Positions 1 through 9,587 of a stretch of DNA of 18,410 nucleotides are shown here, in pieces (the stretch's first letter is position 1; each line of letters begins with the position of its first letter). Below the pieces are notes generated by a model. That model was not told where the DNA came from. It was given only the letters and a program-made list of their open reading frames with translations, and made no database searches. The stretch is from assembly GCA_015679605.1 (NCBI GenBank), contig JAAAVE010000448.1, forward strand, positions 1 through 18,410, read 5' to 3'. Made by a program: the position numbers and the translations under genes. This stretch comes from Podila epigama. Taxonomy: Eukaryota; Mortierellomycota; Mortierellomycetes; Mortierellales; Mortierellaceae.

Positions 1-62
1 AGAGCCGAACCTCGGATTGCACAAGGCGCAGGCAAAATAAAAAAAAGGCCACTGAATGTGAG

Positions 63-131
63 GTGAGTGCTTTTTTTTTTTCTTTCTTCTTCTTTTCCAT
101 TTTCACCATACACTTCCATCGCTTAATTCAG
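63..131 (+). other. Possible 5' UTR intron of the cytochrome b5 gene
   Basis: A GTGAGT donor at 63-68 is followed by a T/C-rich stretch and a CTTAATTCAG acceptor ending at 131. The 69-base span has the length of a short fungal intron and lies just upstream of the b5 start codon. Only splice-like signals support it; transcript data are needed. Confidence 0.35.
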
Positions 132-139
132 CAACAAGA

Positions 140-216
140 CATATAACACGACATAAAACACGACACGACATAAAACACGACACGACACCATACCGAACAC
201 TAAGATACGATACGAC
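140..216 (+). repeat. ACGAC-rich tandem repeat in the cytochrome b5 leader
   Basis: The leader holds repeated ACACGACACGACATAAA-type units (about 17 bases, between about 145 and 187), followed by GATACGATACGAC just before the start codon. It is a purine/C-rich unstructured leader with no upstream ATG. A short GATAC array of similar composition occurs at 15649-15670. Confidence 0.6.
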
Positions 217-217
217 A

Positions 218-1150
218 ATGGCTGCTCCAAAAGTGTTTACGTATGCTGACTTGACAAAGCACACAGACAAGGACAACCTCTATCTCGCCATCAGAGGAAA
301 AGTCTATGATTGCTCCGGATTTATCGACGAGGTACCATGCATCCAATGAAGCAGCAAAAAAAAGTTTTTTGCCTCAAGTGTTGTTGTATTCAGCCATTGC
401 ACGCCACGGAAGAAGCAAAAAGGAGAAGAAAGGCATGCTGATGCTTAAAATGTTGTTTTGCACCTGTTAAAATAGCATCCTGGTGGCGAAGAAGTCCTTT
501 TGGATGAGGCTGGCCGTGATGCAACTGAATCCTTTGATGATGTTGGCCATTCTGACGAGGCGCGTGAGATTTTGTCCAAGTTGTATGTTGGTGAACTCAA
601 GACCGATGTAAGTAAACCTGTTCCAATCTCATATTTGTTTTCATTTTAAAGGATCTTTTTGCTATTGCATTCTATCATGTCACTTTGGAAGATACATGGA
701 GCACATTCATGTGAACGAGGGACGGACATACTACACACACCTCAAGCACCACCTTTTTTTTTCCCTGGTCCCCATTCTTGACACTCGCTTGTTCACACCA
801 CATGCACAAACACATACACATACACCCACTCATTCACTCACTACCTCGCTACCATGCTACCTCGTGCGATTTTCTCGAATAGGGCACCGAAGAGACCAAG
901 GCCAAGTCTAGCTCAGCATCTGTACCTCTCCCAATTCCCGCGTCTGACCCGGTAGAATCATCCATGTAACGTACAATTGTTGCATACAAAACAAAAACAA
1001 AAAACAAATATTGAAAAAGTGATTCCTATTGACATTGACACTTACACTGTGTTCTTTTCGATTTCGTAAATCCTGTCCCAAATTAGCAAAATCCAATATG
1101 TCATTGCTCTTGCCGTTGTTGCTGGATGTGTAGCTTGGAAACTTTTATAA
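218..1150 (+). CDS. CYB5: Cytochrome b5, tail-anchored (4 exons)
   Basis: Exons 218-331, 476-607, 883-965 and 1087-1150 join in phase to give 130 residues. Introns start GTACCA, GTAAGT and GTAACG and end in TAG. The HPGG heme motif (axial His39) opens exon 2, and the second axial ligand is His63 in DVGHSDEA. A Ser/Pro-rich linker (about 83-110) leads to a hydrophobic C-terminal anchor (about 113-130) ending in WKLL, so the heme domain faces the cytosol from the ER, or possibly the outer mitochondrial membrane. The family carries electrons to fatty-acid desaturases, sterol enzymes and hydroxylases. Length and domain order are those of a normal microsomal b5. The start is the first ATG after a purine-rich leader (ACAATGGCT). 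It converges with the small gene at 1407-1678. Very confident of the family; ER versus mitochondrial targeting is not decided. Confidence 0.94.
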
Positions 1151-1406
1151 AAGAATATTATGAGACACAAGATATATTACGAATGTTTGTAGAAAGTGAT
1201 GGTTCGGGCTTGGCGGGAAGGGGTGGAAAAAAAATATATGCTCTATCTATCCCACATCACTTTGGGGCAATATCGCTCTATTTCGCTTGGGGTTTGTTGC
1301 TCAGCAGTTCAAACAAAAAAAATGCTTGTGCAGGGTGCCTTGGCAGCATCAACATGGAAAAGACTGGCTGATTTACACATGAATTTCCCATTGGCGAGAT
1401 CCTGTC

Positions 1407-1678
1407 TCATGAACCCTGCCAATACTTTGATTCATTTTCAATGATGACTGAGAAACGTTCCTCCTGATGCAAACACAAAAGTAAAAAAAACGAGTCAATT
1501 ACATATGCAGACAAATTCACAAGTTCGCTACAAAACCATTTACGCTAACCACTACATTGTCCATGAATGCCCTTACCTTCTTTTTAATCTTGAGTGCTTC
1601 AAGCATATAGGCGGTGCCTACAACGAGGCCAACTGCCATGACTGCACGTTTACTTGACTTTCGTGCAAATGGTCGCAT
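1407..1678 (-). CDS. Small single-pass membrane protein, 52 aa (2 exons), unidentified
   Basis: Exon 1 (1577-1678) and exon 2 (1407-1463) join in phase 0 across a 113-base intron with a GTAAGG donor and a GTTTGCATCAG acceptor. The product begins with a basic stretch (MRPFARKSSKR), has one hydrophobic segment at about 12-29 (AVMAVGLVVGTAYMLEAL), then a Lys-rich KIKKKEER patch and a short polar tail ending YWQGS. In-frame TAA just upstream of the ATG limits the start unless an upstream exon exists. The Arg/Lys-rich head before one helix would suit a mitochondrial inner-membrane or tail-anchored protein, but this is inference. The gene lies 127 bases downstream of the stop of the UPF0658-type gene and converges with cytochrome b5. 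I do not recognise the family. It is too short for usual gene callers and could be chance. Confidence 0.5.
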
Positions 1679-1805
1679 GTGTTCTTTCTTTTAGCTGGAG
1701 AAAGGGAAATGATTTTGCTGGAGACATTCGGAAAATAGAAAAATAAAATAAAAATAAATCTTTTTTAAATTGAAAAATATATAAAAATATATAAAATAGC
1801 TAAAA

Positions 1806-3924
1806 CTAGTCAATCTCAAGGACGCGGCCATTAGGTGCTGCTGTCGTATTCGACGCTCCATTAGGGGATGATTGTCGCAAAATATGGGGCTTGAGTCCTT
1901 TGCCAAAGTTTCGGTAACAAACAGCTGCATTGGCAATTGTTGCAAGAATTGTCACTAGGCAAAGAGTGGCTAACAGGTTCACAGGCAAGGCAAGGAGTAG
2001 AACAAAAGAAGATAAACAAGTAGATGTCAGTTAACCAGAACATCTCCGCAAAAAAAAGACGTTGAGACACTATTCTTCTTGAACCCTTTTCCCCCGCCTT
2101 CAGTCTTTACCAAAGAGCGTCAAAAACTTTCGAATGCCATTGAATTGGTCCATCTTGGGAGGTGTGTGCATACGCACAATCTTGAAAATGAAGTAGCCGA
2201 CTCCAGCAAGCATGGTGACCATGAAAAGTGACATCCATCTACGACTTTCATGCCGAACCGCATAGACTGCTACCATCAAAATGAGAATCGTGACAGGCAG
2301 GACAAAAATAGTGACCCAGTACTCTGGGTCTGCCGAACGGTTTGCAAGGGTCAAATAAATGAATTGAATAGAGAATCCCACAAAGAAGAAGAGGTCGATC
2401 TTGATGAGGACCAAGTAAATCTGATACGCTCTGTACATCTCTATGAAAAAAAGACGATTTTGGTTATAAAAAAACATGCGTGAGTTACAATATATGTATA
2501 TATATATATATATATAAATGATATTGCGCCTAGGAAACAACAAGTATTAGCCCTTACTCTTCATATTGGGATCTGCACCAATCTTTTTGTAAATCTTCCA
2601 TCCAAACTCTTGGAAGAGCTGGTATGCGAGCCAGGTAACAAGTAGTTGAGTCACACCAATGACAACGACCACAACAATGAGGAAAGGTCGGATAGAGTCT
2701 AATAGATCCTTTGACCTTCCCGGGGGAAAGAATATGCTGTCGTAGACGCATGCCGATCCATCCTCGGGGTCAATGCAGAGCGAGGACTTTATCTGACTGA
2801 TTTCGAAAATGGAGTAGGCGAAGCAGCAAAGGTTGAAGATGACAATGCCAATGATTTCGATCGTATTCTGAGCGCGTACCTGTCAGAGGAGGAAGGCGCG
2901 CAGTCATTCAAGGACGAGGCACGTTTTTTTTGGTTAGTTCATTTGGCTTGTTCAATGAAACAAAAAAGTGAGCATTTGCAGGGACTTGGCGTTGTTTGTT
3001 GCTTGCATCTGTCCTGAGTGTGTTGTTTGTATCTGTTCTGGTGTTTGTGCTATTTGTGATGTGGACGTTGTGTGTTTTCTCTCTCTTGCTGTTGCTGCAT
3101 GTTCACGAGGCAAATGGAGAAAGAAAAAAAAAGAATACAAGTGGACAGAGATAGAGCGAGCGACTTACTGCGTCCCAGGCCAACACCAACTGAAAGAGCT
3201 GGGCAAAGACAAAGACAAGCATATACGCAGGGATGGAGCGGGATTGATTTTTTGGGTCCAGGTAAGGGACTTGTCCCTCGGTCACATGTTCCGTGCCAAG
3301 GTGGTTAAAGTAAAAGGCGACAACGACTGCTTGCATCACAATGACCAACAGAGCCTCAATGCCAACAACAAGTATCAACGACTTGCCATAGGTAGAGCAA
3401 GGAAATCCAAAGAGTCGTCGCATCAGTGACTTGGTCGAGACCTCCGGCCCTGTCTCGTCCTCAGAGGCATGGGGCTGAGGTGGGTACGAGTAGTAGTTGG
3501 GTGGTTTGGCTTCACTCGAGGTGTTCGAGTTTCCATCCGTGTTGACACCGGTCTCTCTCGGCACACGATGCTGTTGTTGAAGCATATTCCTAAGCGAGTC
3601 CTCTGCGGTCATTTGTTCCTGCAGCTGAAGCTGGTGCTGTCTCTGCAGCTCAAGCTGTTGCAGTTGATGTTCAGTTGGTTGTCGACCTGGACCTTGATTC
3701 TCATTTACACGATTATGGTATTGTCTTTGTGGTTGTTGCTGTTGCTGCTGATGACCGTAGTTATTATTTGGATATGTAGATTGAGAAGTAGATGGGAATG
3801 TCGACTGAGGTGGTATGGCACCGCCATGGACAGGTTGTTCATGGAATTCCTGTTTTGAGCCGAGGGTATAGTTGTGCTGGTTGCGGCTGTCTAATCCCTG
3901 GGTATCGCCCTGGTAGCCTGGCAT
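1806..3924 (-). CDS. Polytopic membrane protein, UPF0658 Golgi type (4 exons)
   Basis: Exons 3169-3924, 2558-2879, 2111-2440 and 1806-1969 join in phase to give 523 residues. Every junction is GT/AG, and the last one restores a continuous final helix (FLTLFATLCLVTIL). Residues 1-180 are cytosolic-looking, rich in Gln, Asn and Pro, with a Q6 run near 59-64 and a Gln/Leu-rich stretch near 86-105. About eight hydrophobic segments follow, near 182-206, 230-252, 259-279, 318-340, 365-391, 400-421, 428-448 and 466-488. The motifs GWKIYKKIGAD, MYRAYQIYLVLIKIDLFFF and NFGKGLKPH fit, from memory, the fungal UPF0658 family, known in fission yeast as Golgi membrane proteins of unknown activity. An in-frame TAA five codons upstream supports the chosen start, although a CAG acceptor lies between them. 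The gene is confident; the family name is moderately so. Confidence 0.8.
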
Positions 3925-5122
3925 GAGGGATACCTGCTGTTAGGCGTGAAAAACAAAAGGATGAAGAAGTAAAGTGACGGAGGAGTGGAGTGGAGTGGAG
4001 TGAGATTAATAGATGAAGATGTGAGGAGAATGTGCGGAGATGATGATGTTGATGATGGTAATGATGATGAAAGCGTTAATCAATCAAAGAATGAAATGGA
4101 TTCCGTGCCTTTTTTTTTTTTTTTTTCTTTCCTTCACCCCTGGCTGGCCCATGCCCTTTATGCCAACCCTTTTATTTTCTTTTCACGCACTCACACCACA
4201 CCTTTGGGTCACAACGCCCCATCCATTTTGTCCGTGGAACAGTCAACGTTCTTTCATTCATCCTTGCAGCCCCCCCTGTCTATTCTTCTTTTTTGCCTCC
4301 TTTTTGTCTTTTTTTTTTCATGGCCATGTTCTACTGCACTGGCTGTTGCGTCTTGCAAGTGACCATGCAAACAACCCCCTAGCGTGTCACTCTCTCTCCC
4401 GACCTGTCAATCTTTTATGCGCTATCCTTTTTGTACACTTGCCGAGTGCAGGCTACTGTAGTCTTTCATTGTCCAGGGGATATTGGTCAAAAAAACAAGA
4501 GGGGAGAAGGGATTGTAAAAAAAGTAGAAACTAAAAAAGAAAGAAAAAAAGAGAAAGAAGATATGCAATGGCAAAAAAGAAACTGAGGATTCCACTTGAG
4601 CTGCGCCATCGTTACTCCGCCTGGCCTGTCTTGCATTAGATGGAGGTGAACAACAACAAAATAAAAAGGTCAAACAATGCAATTGAAGGTCTACTTACTA
4701 CATTACACTTGGATGTGCTTTTTTGCTCGGTCTTACCCCTGCATGGGTACCTTCAAAACATTTCTTGTTTCGTTTGTGAGCAAATGAGGATACGACTTGA
4801 CAAATGACAATAGAGATTGACAGAAACACTCGCAAAGTCGTTCGATTGCTCTTCGTTGACATCAAAAGGAGACTTTTGAACACGCGTTATGAGGACTCAT
4901 GAACAATGGTAGGATCACGAAAAAAGAAAGAAAAATCCACAGAAATCACCAAAAGTTGATCAAAGTCGCCTTTTCTTTTACTCGTTTTCCTTCCATTCTC
5001 TTCTCTGCAACTTCCATATCACCTCAGTTCTATTATCCTCCATCGACATTAATTCATCGCGTGTTTTCTTTCTTTCTCTCTCTCCCTCACTTTTTCAAAT
5101 CAAAAACATCGTACCCTTTGTC
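3925..5122. other. Divergent intergenic spacer, no gene seen
   Basis: This 1.2 kb spacer separates the minus-strand UPF0658-type gene from the plus-strand coiled-coil gene and should hold both promoters. It contains a GGAGT pentamer array (3982-4004), an ATG/GAT-rich stretch (about 4037-4070), a long T run (about 4110-4126), a second T/C tract (4300-4320) and an A/G-rich tract (about 4515-4560). The open frames here are composed of these low-complexity runs and show no domain, so I call no gene. A CT-rich block with TTTCTTTCTCTCTC (about 5070-5090) just before 5123 looks like a fungal core-promoter/leader element. Confidence 0.6.
3982..4004. repeat. GGAGT pentanucleotide tandem repeat
   Basis: Four consecutive GGAGT units lie upstream of the UPF0658-type gene, within its presumed promoter or leader. 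It is a simple microsatellite. Confidence 0.8.
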
Positions 5123-5928
5123 ATGGAAAGGAACAGCGAGTGGCGTGCTTCACCACAGGAAATCCTACCTGGGACCGAACCTGATTCAGCCACTTCACGA
5201 CGCGAACGTACTACCAATGGTGCGAGAATCCGCTTCTCAATGATGGGACCAGGAGCAATGCGTCATTTTACCAGAATGCGCTATTTGAACACTTGGCCGT
5301 TGCTGCCATACATTGTCCGTCGTCATGGCTCTCAACTCTTCACACTCTATTCCCATGTCCAACAGACCTTCTTGGACATTGAACAGCATACAAACATGGA
5401 TTTACAGCTTCAAGTGCAAAGACTGCAGAAGAGTGTTGCCGAATACGCCGACCAACTCAATATGGTACATACAAAAAAATGGACCTATTCTTCAACTGTT
5501 ACGCTAGTGCTCTTACTTTCTCTCTCTCTACAAACATTTCATGTCATGATGGCAACTATTAGAGCACAGTTGCTAAGGAAGCAAAAAGTAACTCTTCCCT
5601 TCCCTCTTCTTTCCTCCTATCCCTGTTCTTCTTTCTCCGCTTTTATGCACACTTTTAGCCCCAGAATCAACTTGAGGACCTCGTCGAACGCCAGAACCTC
5701 AAAATCACGTTTCTAAGGCAACGAAATATCAAAGTGGAAGAAGAAAACCGTCATCTGAATGATGCCTTGCATTTGGCTGAAACTAAACTTCTTCTTGAAC
5801 AAGCCATAAACTTGCTCTTAATCTTGTATCTACAAGATGACGTTCACTCTGAACCCTCTTCCATCGATACCACGGCCACGGTACATCTTTTGAGAAATGC
5901 GACAGCTTTGGTTTTTTGTCAGTTGTGA
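5123..5928 (+). CDS. Coiled-coil protein, function unknown (3 exons)
   Basis: Proposed exons are 5123-5464, 5570-5587 (an 18-base microexon) and 5665-5928, giving 207 residues. The N-terminal third is polar and Arg-rich. A mixed segment follows (MRYLNTWPLLPYIVRR, then FLDIEQHTNMD). From about 85 to 175 the sequence is a heptad-like coiled coil rich in Leu, Gln and Glu (LQVQRLQKSVAEYADQLN, then NQLEDLVERQN, then VEEENRHLNDAL). The microexon keeps both phase and heptad (LLRKQK). Intron 1 (GTACAT to GCACAG, 105 bases) has no stop and a length divisible by three, so retention would insert 35 residues with a hydrophobic core. The last 42 bases before the stop also look like a very short GTACAT-TTGTCAG intron. 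I do not recognise the family. The coding nature of the third exon is the best supported part. Confidence 0.62.
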
Positions 5929-6285
5929 TGCTGAAAAGGGGATAAGCAAACGTTCCTATTAATTAACATACGTCCATCCATCCATCCATCCAAACAAACA
6001 AACAAACAAACAAAACACAAATAGACGAATCCTCTACTGAACCTCCTCAACTATTGTCGCGCATGGTGTCAAACGCGTCTGTCTCTGGCAAACCGTGCTT
6101 ACTGGTGGTGGTGGTGGTGGTTGATAGCCTTTCTATTGTGTTTTTGCATTTGGTACGGTACGAATGGACCACAGCAAGTCCTGGTAGAGTGGAATTTTGT
6201 GGGTCGAGCAATCTGACAACGTAAAAAAAAATGGCAGGTTGTATTTGAAAACCAATGCCTGATGCTATACAATTCGAATATCAAG
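5929..6285. other. Convergent 3' spacer, no gene seen
   Basis: This stretch lies between the convergent stops of the coiled-coil gene (+) and the LRR gene (-). It contains (TCCA)n at about 5973-5992 followed directly by (AAAC)n to about 6013, and a GGT repeat at about 6103-6120. On the minus strand a frame over 6099-6230 preceded by TTGTCAG could be an alternative last exon of the LRR gene, but no in-phase donor is evident, so I treat the span as 3' UTR. Confidence 0.5.
5973..6013. repeat. Adjacent TCCA and AAAC tetranucleotide arrays
   Basis: Five TCCA units run straight into about five AAAC units in the 3' spacer. Both are simple microsatellites. Confidence 0.8.
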
Positions 6286-9043
6286 TCAAGTTGGTGTCCC
6301 TTCCATAGAGACTTGTGTTGTTGGACTAGGATCCGGTTGGGGTGGCGATGAAGACGATATGGGTTGTATGAATGATGGAGGGACACCAGGACATGTACCG
6401 ATGCCACATCCTTTCCATTCAATCGGGACTTTTGTCTGGCCAAGTATGTCTTGCCAGATGATCCAAATCCTACAAGGCTTCCAGAACATGTTGTGGCAGC
6501 CAGGGCACATGTTATTGCTGCGGGCTCTTTTGAAAGTTTCGTAAAGGTACGGAGTCAGGCACTCTTTTATGGTCTCTTCCTTGAAGACACGTCTCGTCTT
6601 TCTTGCTCCCAATGGACGACAAGGCGGGCATGGTGACTCTTTTGATTCTGTAGTTCCATGAAGACCATGCTCCATCCCATCTCTCCTTTCATTACTACCA
6701 CTTGGGTGTGCAATAATGTCCTTTTCTGCCATGCATTCTAAAATCTTGTTTCCTGCTAGAATCAGTAACGAGGGAATTTTGGACCGCTTAACAACGTGTG
6801 GTGATTGTATGTTTAAGGAACAAGGCGCCAGCATACTTGAACTGGATGATGATCTGGAAACCGGTGAAGTTCGTTGGTGTAATAAGCTTCCGCTCCCATT
6901 GGAGGTTGCGCTGGCAGCAACACTCATCTGAACATCGCCATCCTGTCCAGCGAGAGTGTTTTGCACCAAAGAAGAGTTGACTTGAGGAGAGATGAGGCGA
7001 CCACGTTGTGCGAACAATGCCTGTGGCCGTGGTACTATAGAGGCATTAGTGGCAACAGTTGCTTGAGATGACGCGGATGACACAGGAGCTGTAGTTGATG
7101 ATGATGATGATTCGGGAGGCTTTAAGAATGGATTAGGGTGGACTGTCAAAATGTGTAGTTTTGGCAATAGAGCAACTTGAGATGGCAAGAAGCGCTATGA
7201 AAGGGGAAGGAGAAAGTACAAGACATTAGGTGGAGAGCAAAGAGGCAGGGAAAGAAAGAAAAAAAAAAGTCTACACTGAACAGCTTGCAATATCCGCCTA
7301 CCAATAGGTTGCCACCAACTGAAAGCTCGACCAAGTTACGGAGTAGACCAATCTCGGCTGGAATACTTTCGATATTGTTATTCCCTAGAAGAAATAATCG
7401 ATAATCATAAATGAAAAAACGGCTCTCCTCATTGCCTACATAGCCTTGGACCTACATTTTTTTTATATAAAAAAGACAGCAATTTAACAACATCACTTAC
7501 TGAGAGACAAGACAGACAGGTTGTGCAGGGCAAACACATGCATGGGGATCGTAGTCAAGAGATTGGAGCTCAGGAACAGCTTGAGTCGGTTCTTGGAGAG
7601 TGAAAACGACCCTCGCTCATTGAAGACGATGGCATAGTTGAGGTCCGTGATTTCTGAAGGCAAGTCATCCAAGTCAAGATTGCTGAGGTGAATGCATGTA
7701 TTCAAAAACAGTAAAGTGAGAGATATGTCAATGGTCAAATCAAATAAAAATAAAAATAAAAAGTCAATGGCCTCCTTTTTTTCCATCCTTTTGTCAAATT
7801 TCGTCCTGTTTGCCCTATTCTGTCCCATTTGTCCTGCTCTGTCCCATTTGTCCTGCTCTGTCCCATTTGCCCCGACACCAAAACATTGAATTGGCTTGAC
7901 TGCCTGACCTTTTCACCTTTGCCCTCTTCCTCACCCCCCTCCTCCTTCTATTCACTCTTTTCTCTTCATAAAAGGGACAATGAAAAAAAAGCTAACATAC
8001 CTCAAGTCCAATTCGCCCACTCCATCTTCCACGGCCTCCTGAATGAGCTTGTGGACATGGCGTGCGACCAAACTGTGGTTTTTCTGCTTGCAAAAGGGTG
8101 TGTCCAGCACGCGACGCGCTTTTCGCTTGGGTTGGAGCACTTGAAGACCTTCTGCTGCATCTTTGAAGCTATCCGACCGCTCATGACTCTTGTGAAAGGC
8201 AGAAAAGGCTCCCACAGTCTTTTCTCCCAACAATGAACCTGCCTTGGCATCGTCTTGACAGACTTGAGATTGTAACCGAGATGATGTTGCGGCGGGCCTT
8301 GTTGGGTCCACAGAACGAGTGCCAGTGATGGTCCAAAAGCTAGAGTCTGGTGGCCAAAGACAGCGACTGGACCCAGCTATGGATGTCAACGGCTTTCGTG
8401 GCTCACTTTCCTCAAGATGACCATATTTGGTTGAGAGGTTTACAGGATGCAACTGATGGATGACCTGATTAATTGTCCTAGGAAAGTTCTGATACGGAGT
8501 CAGTTGTTGTGGATGTTGTTGTAGTTGATTATGGTGGTGGTGGTATTGATGTTGTAGTTGTTGCTGCTGCTGCTGTTGCTGCTTGTGGTCGTGAGCATTA
8601 TTGTCTGAAAGGAATGAACCAGGTGTGCCTAGCTGTCGTTTGGTGTAAGGGAAGCCAGCATCGACCTGACCTTGTGACTTTGCTTGCCTGGGTTGGAGGA
8701 CGGGACGTGGCTCTGAAAAGATGGCTGGTGAGGATGTTCGTCTTCCTGATGTGGGTAGGGATAACGGAGAAGTAAAAGTAAAGTCTAGCCTTCTGCTGGG
8801 TGCATCTGACAATTCGGACGATGACTTTGTTGTTGTAGACGAGAACCCTATCGTTGACGAACGCCTGTTGAGAGGTGGGGGAGCAGTCGCTTGTGAAAGA
8901 GGACTGGTCGGTGGTGTGCGCTGTGGACTTGAAAAGTCTATTCGAAGAGTCAATGGTGACGTGTCTGATTCTAAACAAGAGTCAGTCGACAATGGACAGG
9001 GAGGGCTGCACGCTTGACTAGGACCGCCACCATGAGTCGCCAT
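6286..9043 (-). CDS. Leucine-rich-repeat protein with Cys-rich tail (4 exons)
   Basis: Exons 8001-9043, 7501-7682, 7302-7384 and 6286-7194 join in phase to give 738 residues. Residues 1-330 are disordered, Ser/Pro-rich with SP motifs and a Gln/His-rich run. Leucine-rich repeats fill about 340-465: GELDLSNLDLDDLPSEI, FLSSNLLTTIP, LSLRNNNIESIPAEIG, LVELSVGGNLLRFLPSQV, ending in the cap-like HPNPF. Each splice junction falls inside a repeat and restores its consensus. A disordered linker follows, then PSLLILAGNKILE and a tail at 666-704 with Cys pairs (CPGC, then CGIGTC) around WKPCRIWIIW, spaced as for a zinc site. Fungal LRR proteins and metazoan LRRC58 share a tail of this pattern as far as I recall. 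Its role is unknown; LRRs imply a protein-binding adaptor. The ATG at 9043 was chosen because upstream frame has no ATG. Confidence 0.88.
8527..8583 (-). repeat. Gln/His-coding trinucleotide tract inside the LRR gene
   Basis: On the coding strand CAG/CAA and CAC/CAT codons encode an uninterrupted eight-Gln run followed by LQHQYHHHHNQLQQ in the disordered N-terminal region. It lies outside the LRR fold and is a likely site of length polymorphism. Confidence 0.8.
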
Positions 9044-9587
9044 GAAGAAACTGGACGGGTTTTTTTTTATTTTTTTTTTGTTGTGAGCGCAGACTTGTTG
9101 GTGTCGAGAGAGTGTGGGCAAAGGACGAGTTTCTGTAGTGGTAGGGATGAAGAAACTGTTGTCAAAAAGGGTTTGGAGGATTACTAAGACTATGGAGAGT
9201 GTAAAACGGAAAGTTGTGGATTAATGAGTGAGGTGGAATGTGAGGATGTGAGGATGGGATGGGTGAAGTAGATGGAGTGTTCATTTGCATTGGGGATTGC
9301 ATTGCATTGCAGTTCATTGGTATGAATTATGTGTGCATGGTCTGGCTCTTCCCTTCCTTGAAAAACTGGAAGGGAAGCATCCAAAACTCACATGATCAGT
9401 TGTCCTTTTGGGCGAAATATGTTTGTTGTGTTTCACCCCTTGGTTCGACATGATAAATGTGTGTGCTCCACAAATTCATCAAGCCCAGACAGACGGATTG
9501 CTATTTTTTGAAGGGGTTGTTTTGTGCATGTCTACATGCACAGTGTATTAAATAAACGAGGCTCACTCACCAACAAGACTGGGTCCT
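9044..9587. other. Upstream region of the LRR gene, downstream of BST1
   Basis: Both flanking genes are on the minus strand, so this 544-base spacer should hold the BST1 3' end and the LRR promoter. Visible features are a pure T tract at 9061-9079 (an A run just upstream of the LRR start codon on the coding strand), GGATGTGAGGATGGGATG near 9243-9260, and a GATTGCATTGCATTGCAG stretch near 9294-9311. No domain-bearing frame is seen. Confidence 0.5.

Noticed and set aside
2554-2751. 65-residue Cys-rich minus-strand ORF
   Set aside because: It lies in the wrong frame of UPF0658-type exon 2; the correct frame gives membrane helices and joins both neighbours in phase.
4110-4126. T runs as Pol III or bacterial-type terminators
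   Set aside because: T runs occur throughout the window, mostly as intergenic or intron tracts, without tRNA/5S-like genes or hairpins in front of them.
4040-4534. 164-residue plus-strand ORF rich in Phe and Met
   Set aside because: It is built from ATG/GAT repeats and T tracts, with no domain and no splice support.
5146-5716. Single unspliced 197-residue reading of the coiled-coil gene
   Set aside because: It ends in Pro/Ser-rich intron-like sequence after a GTAACT donor, whereas splicing to 5665 continues the coiled coil for 88 codons.
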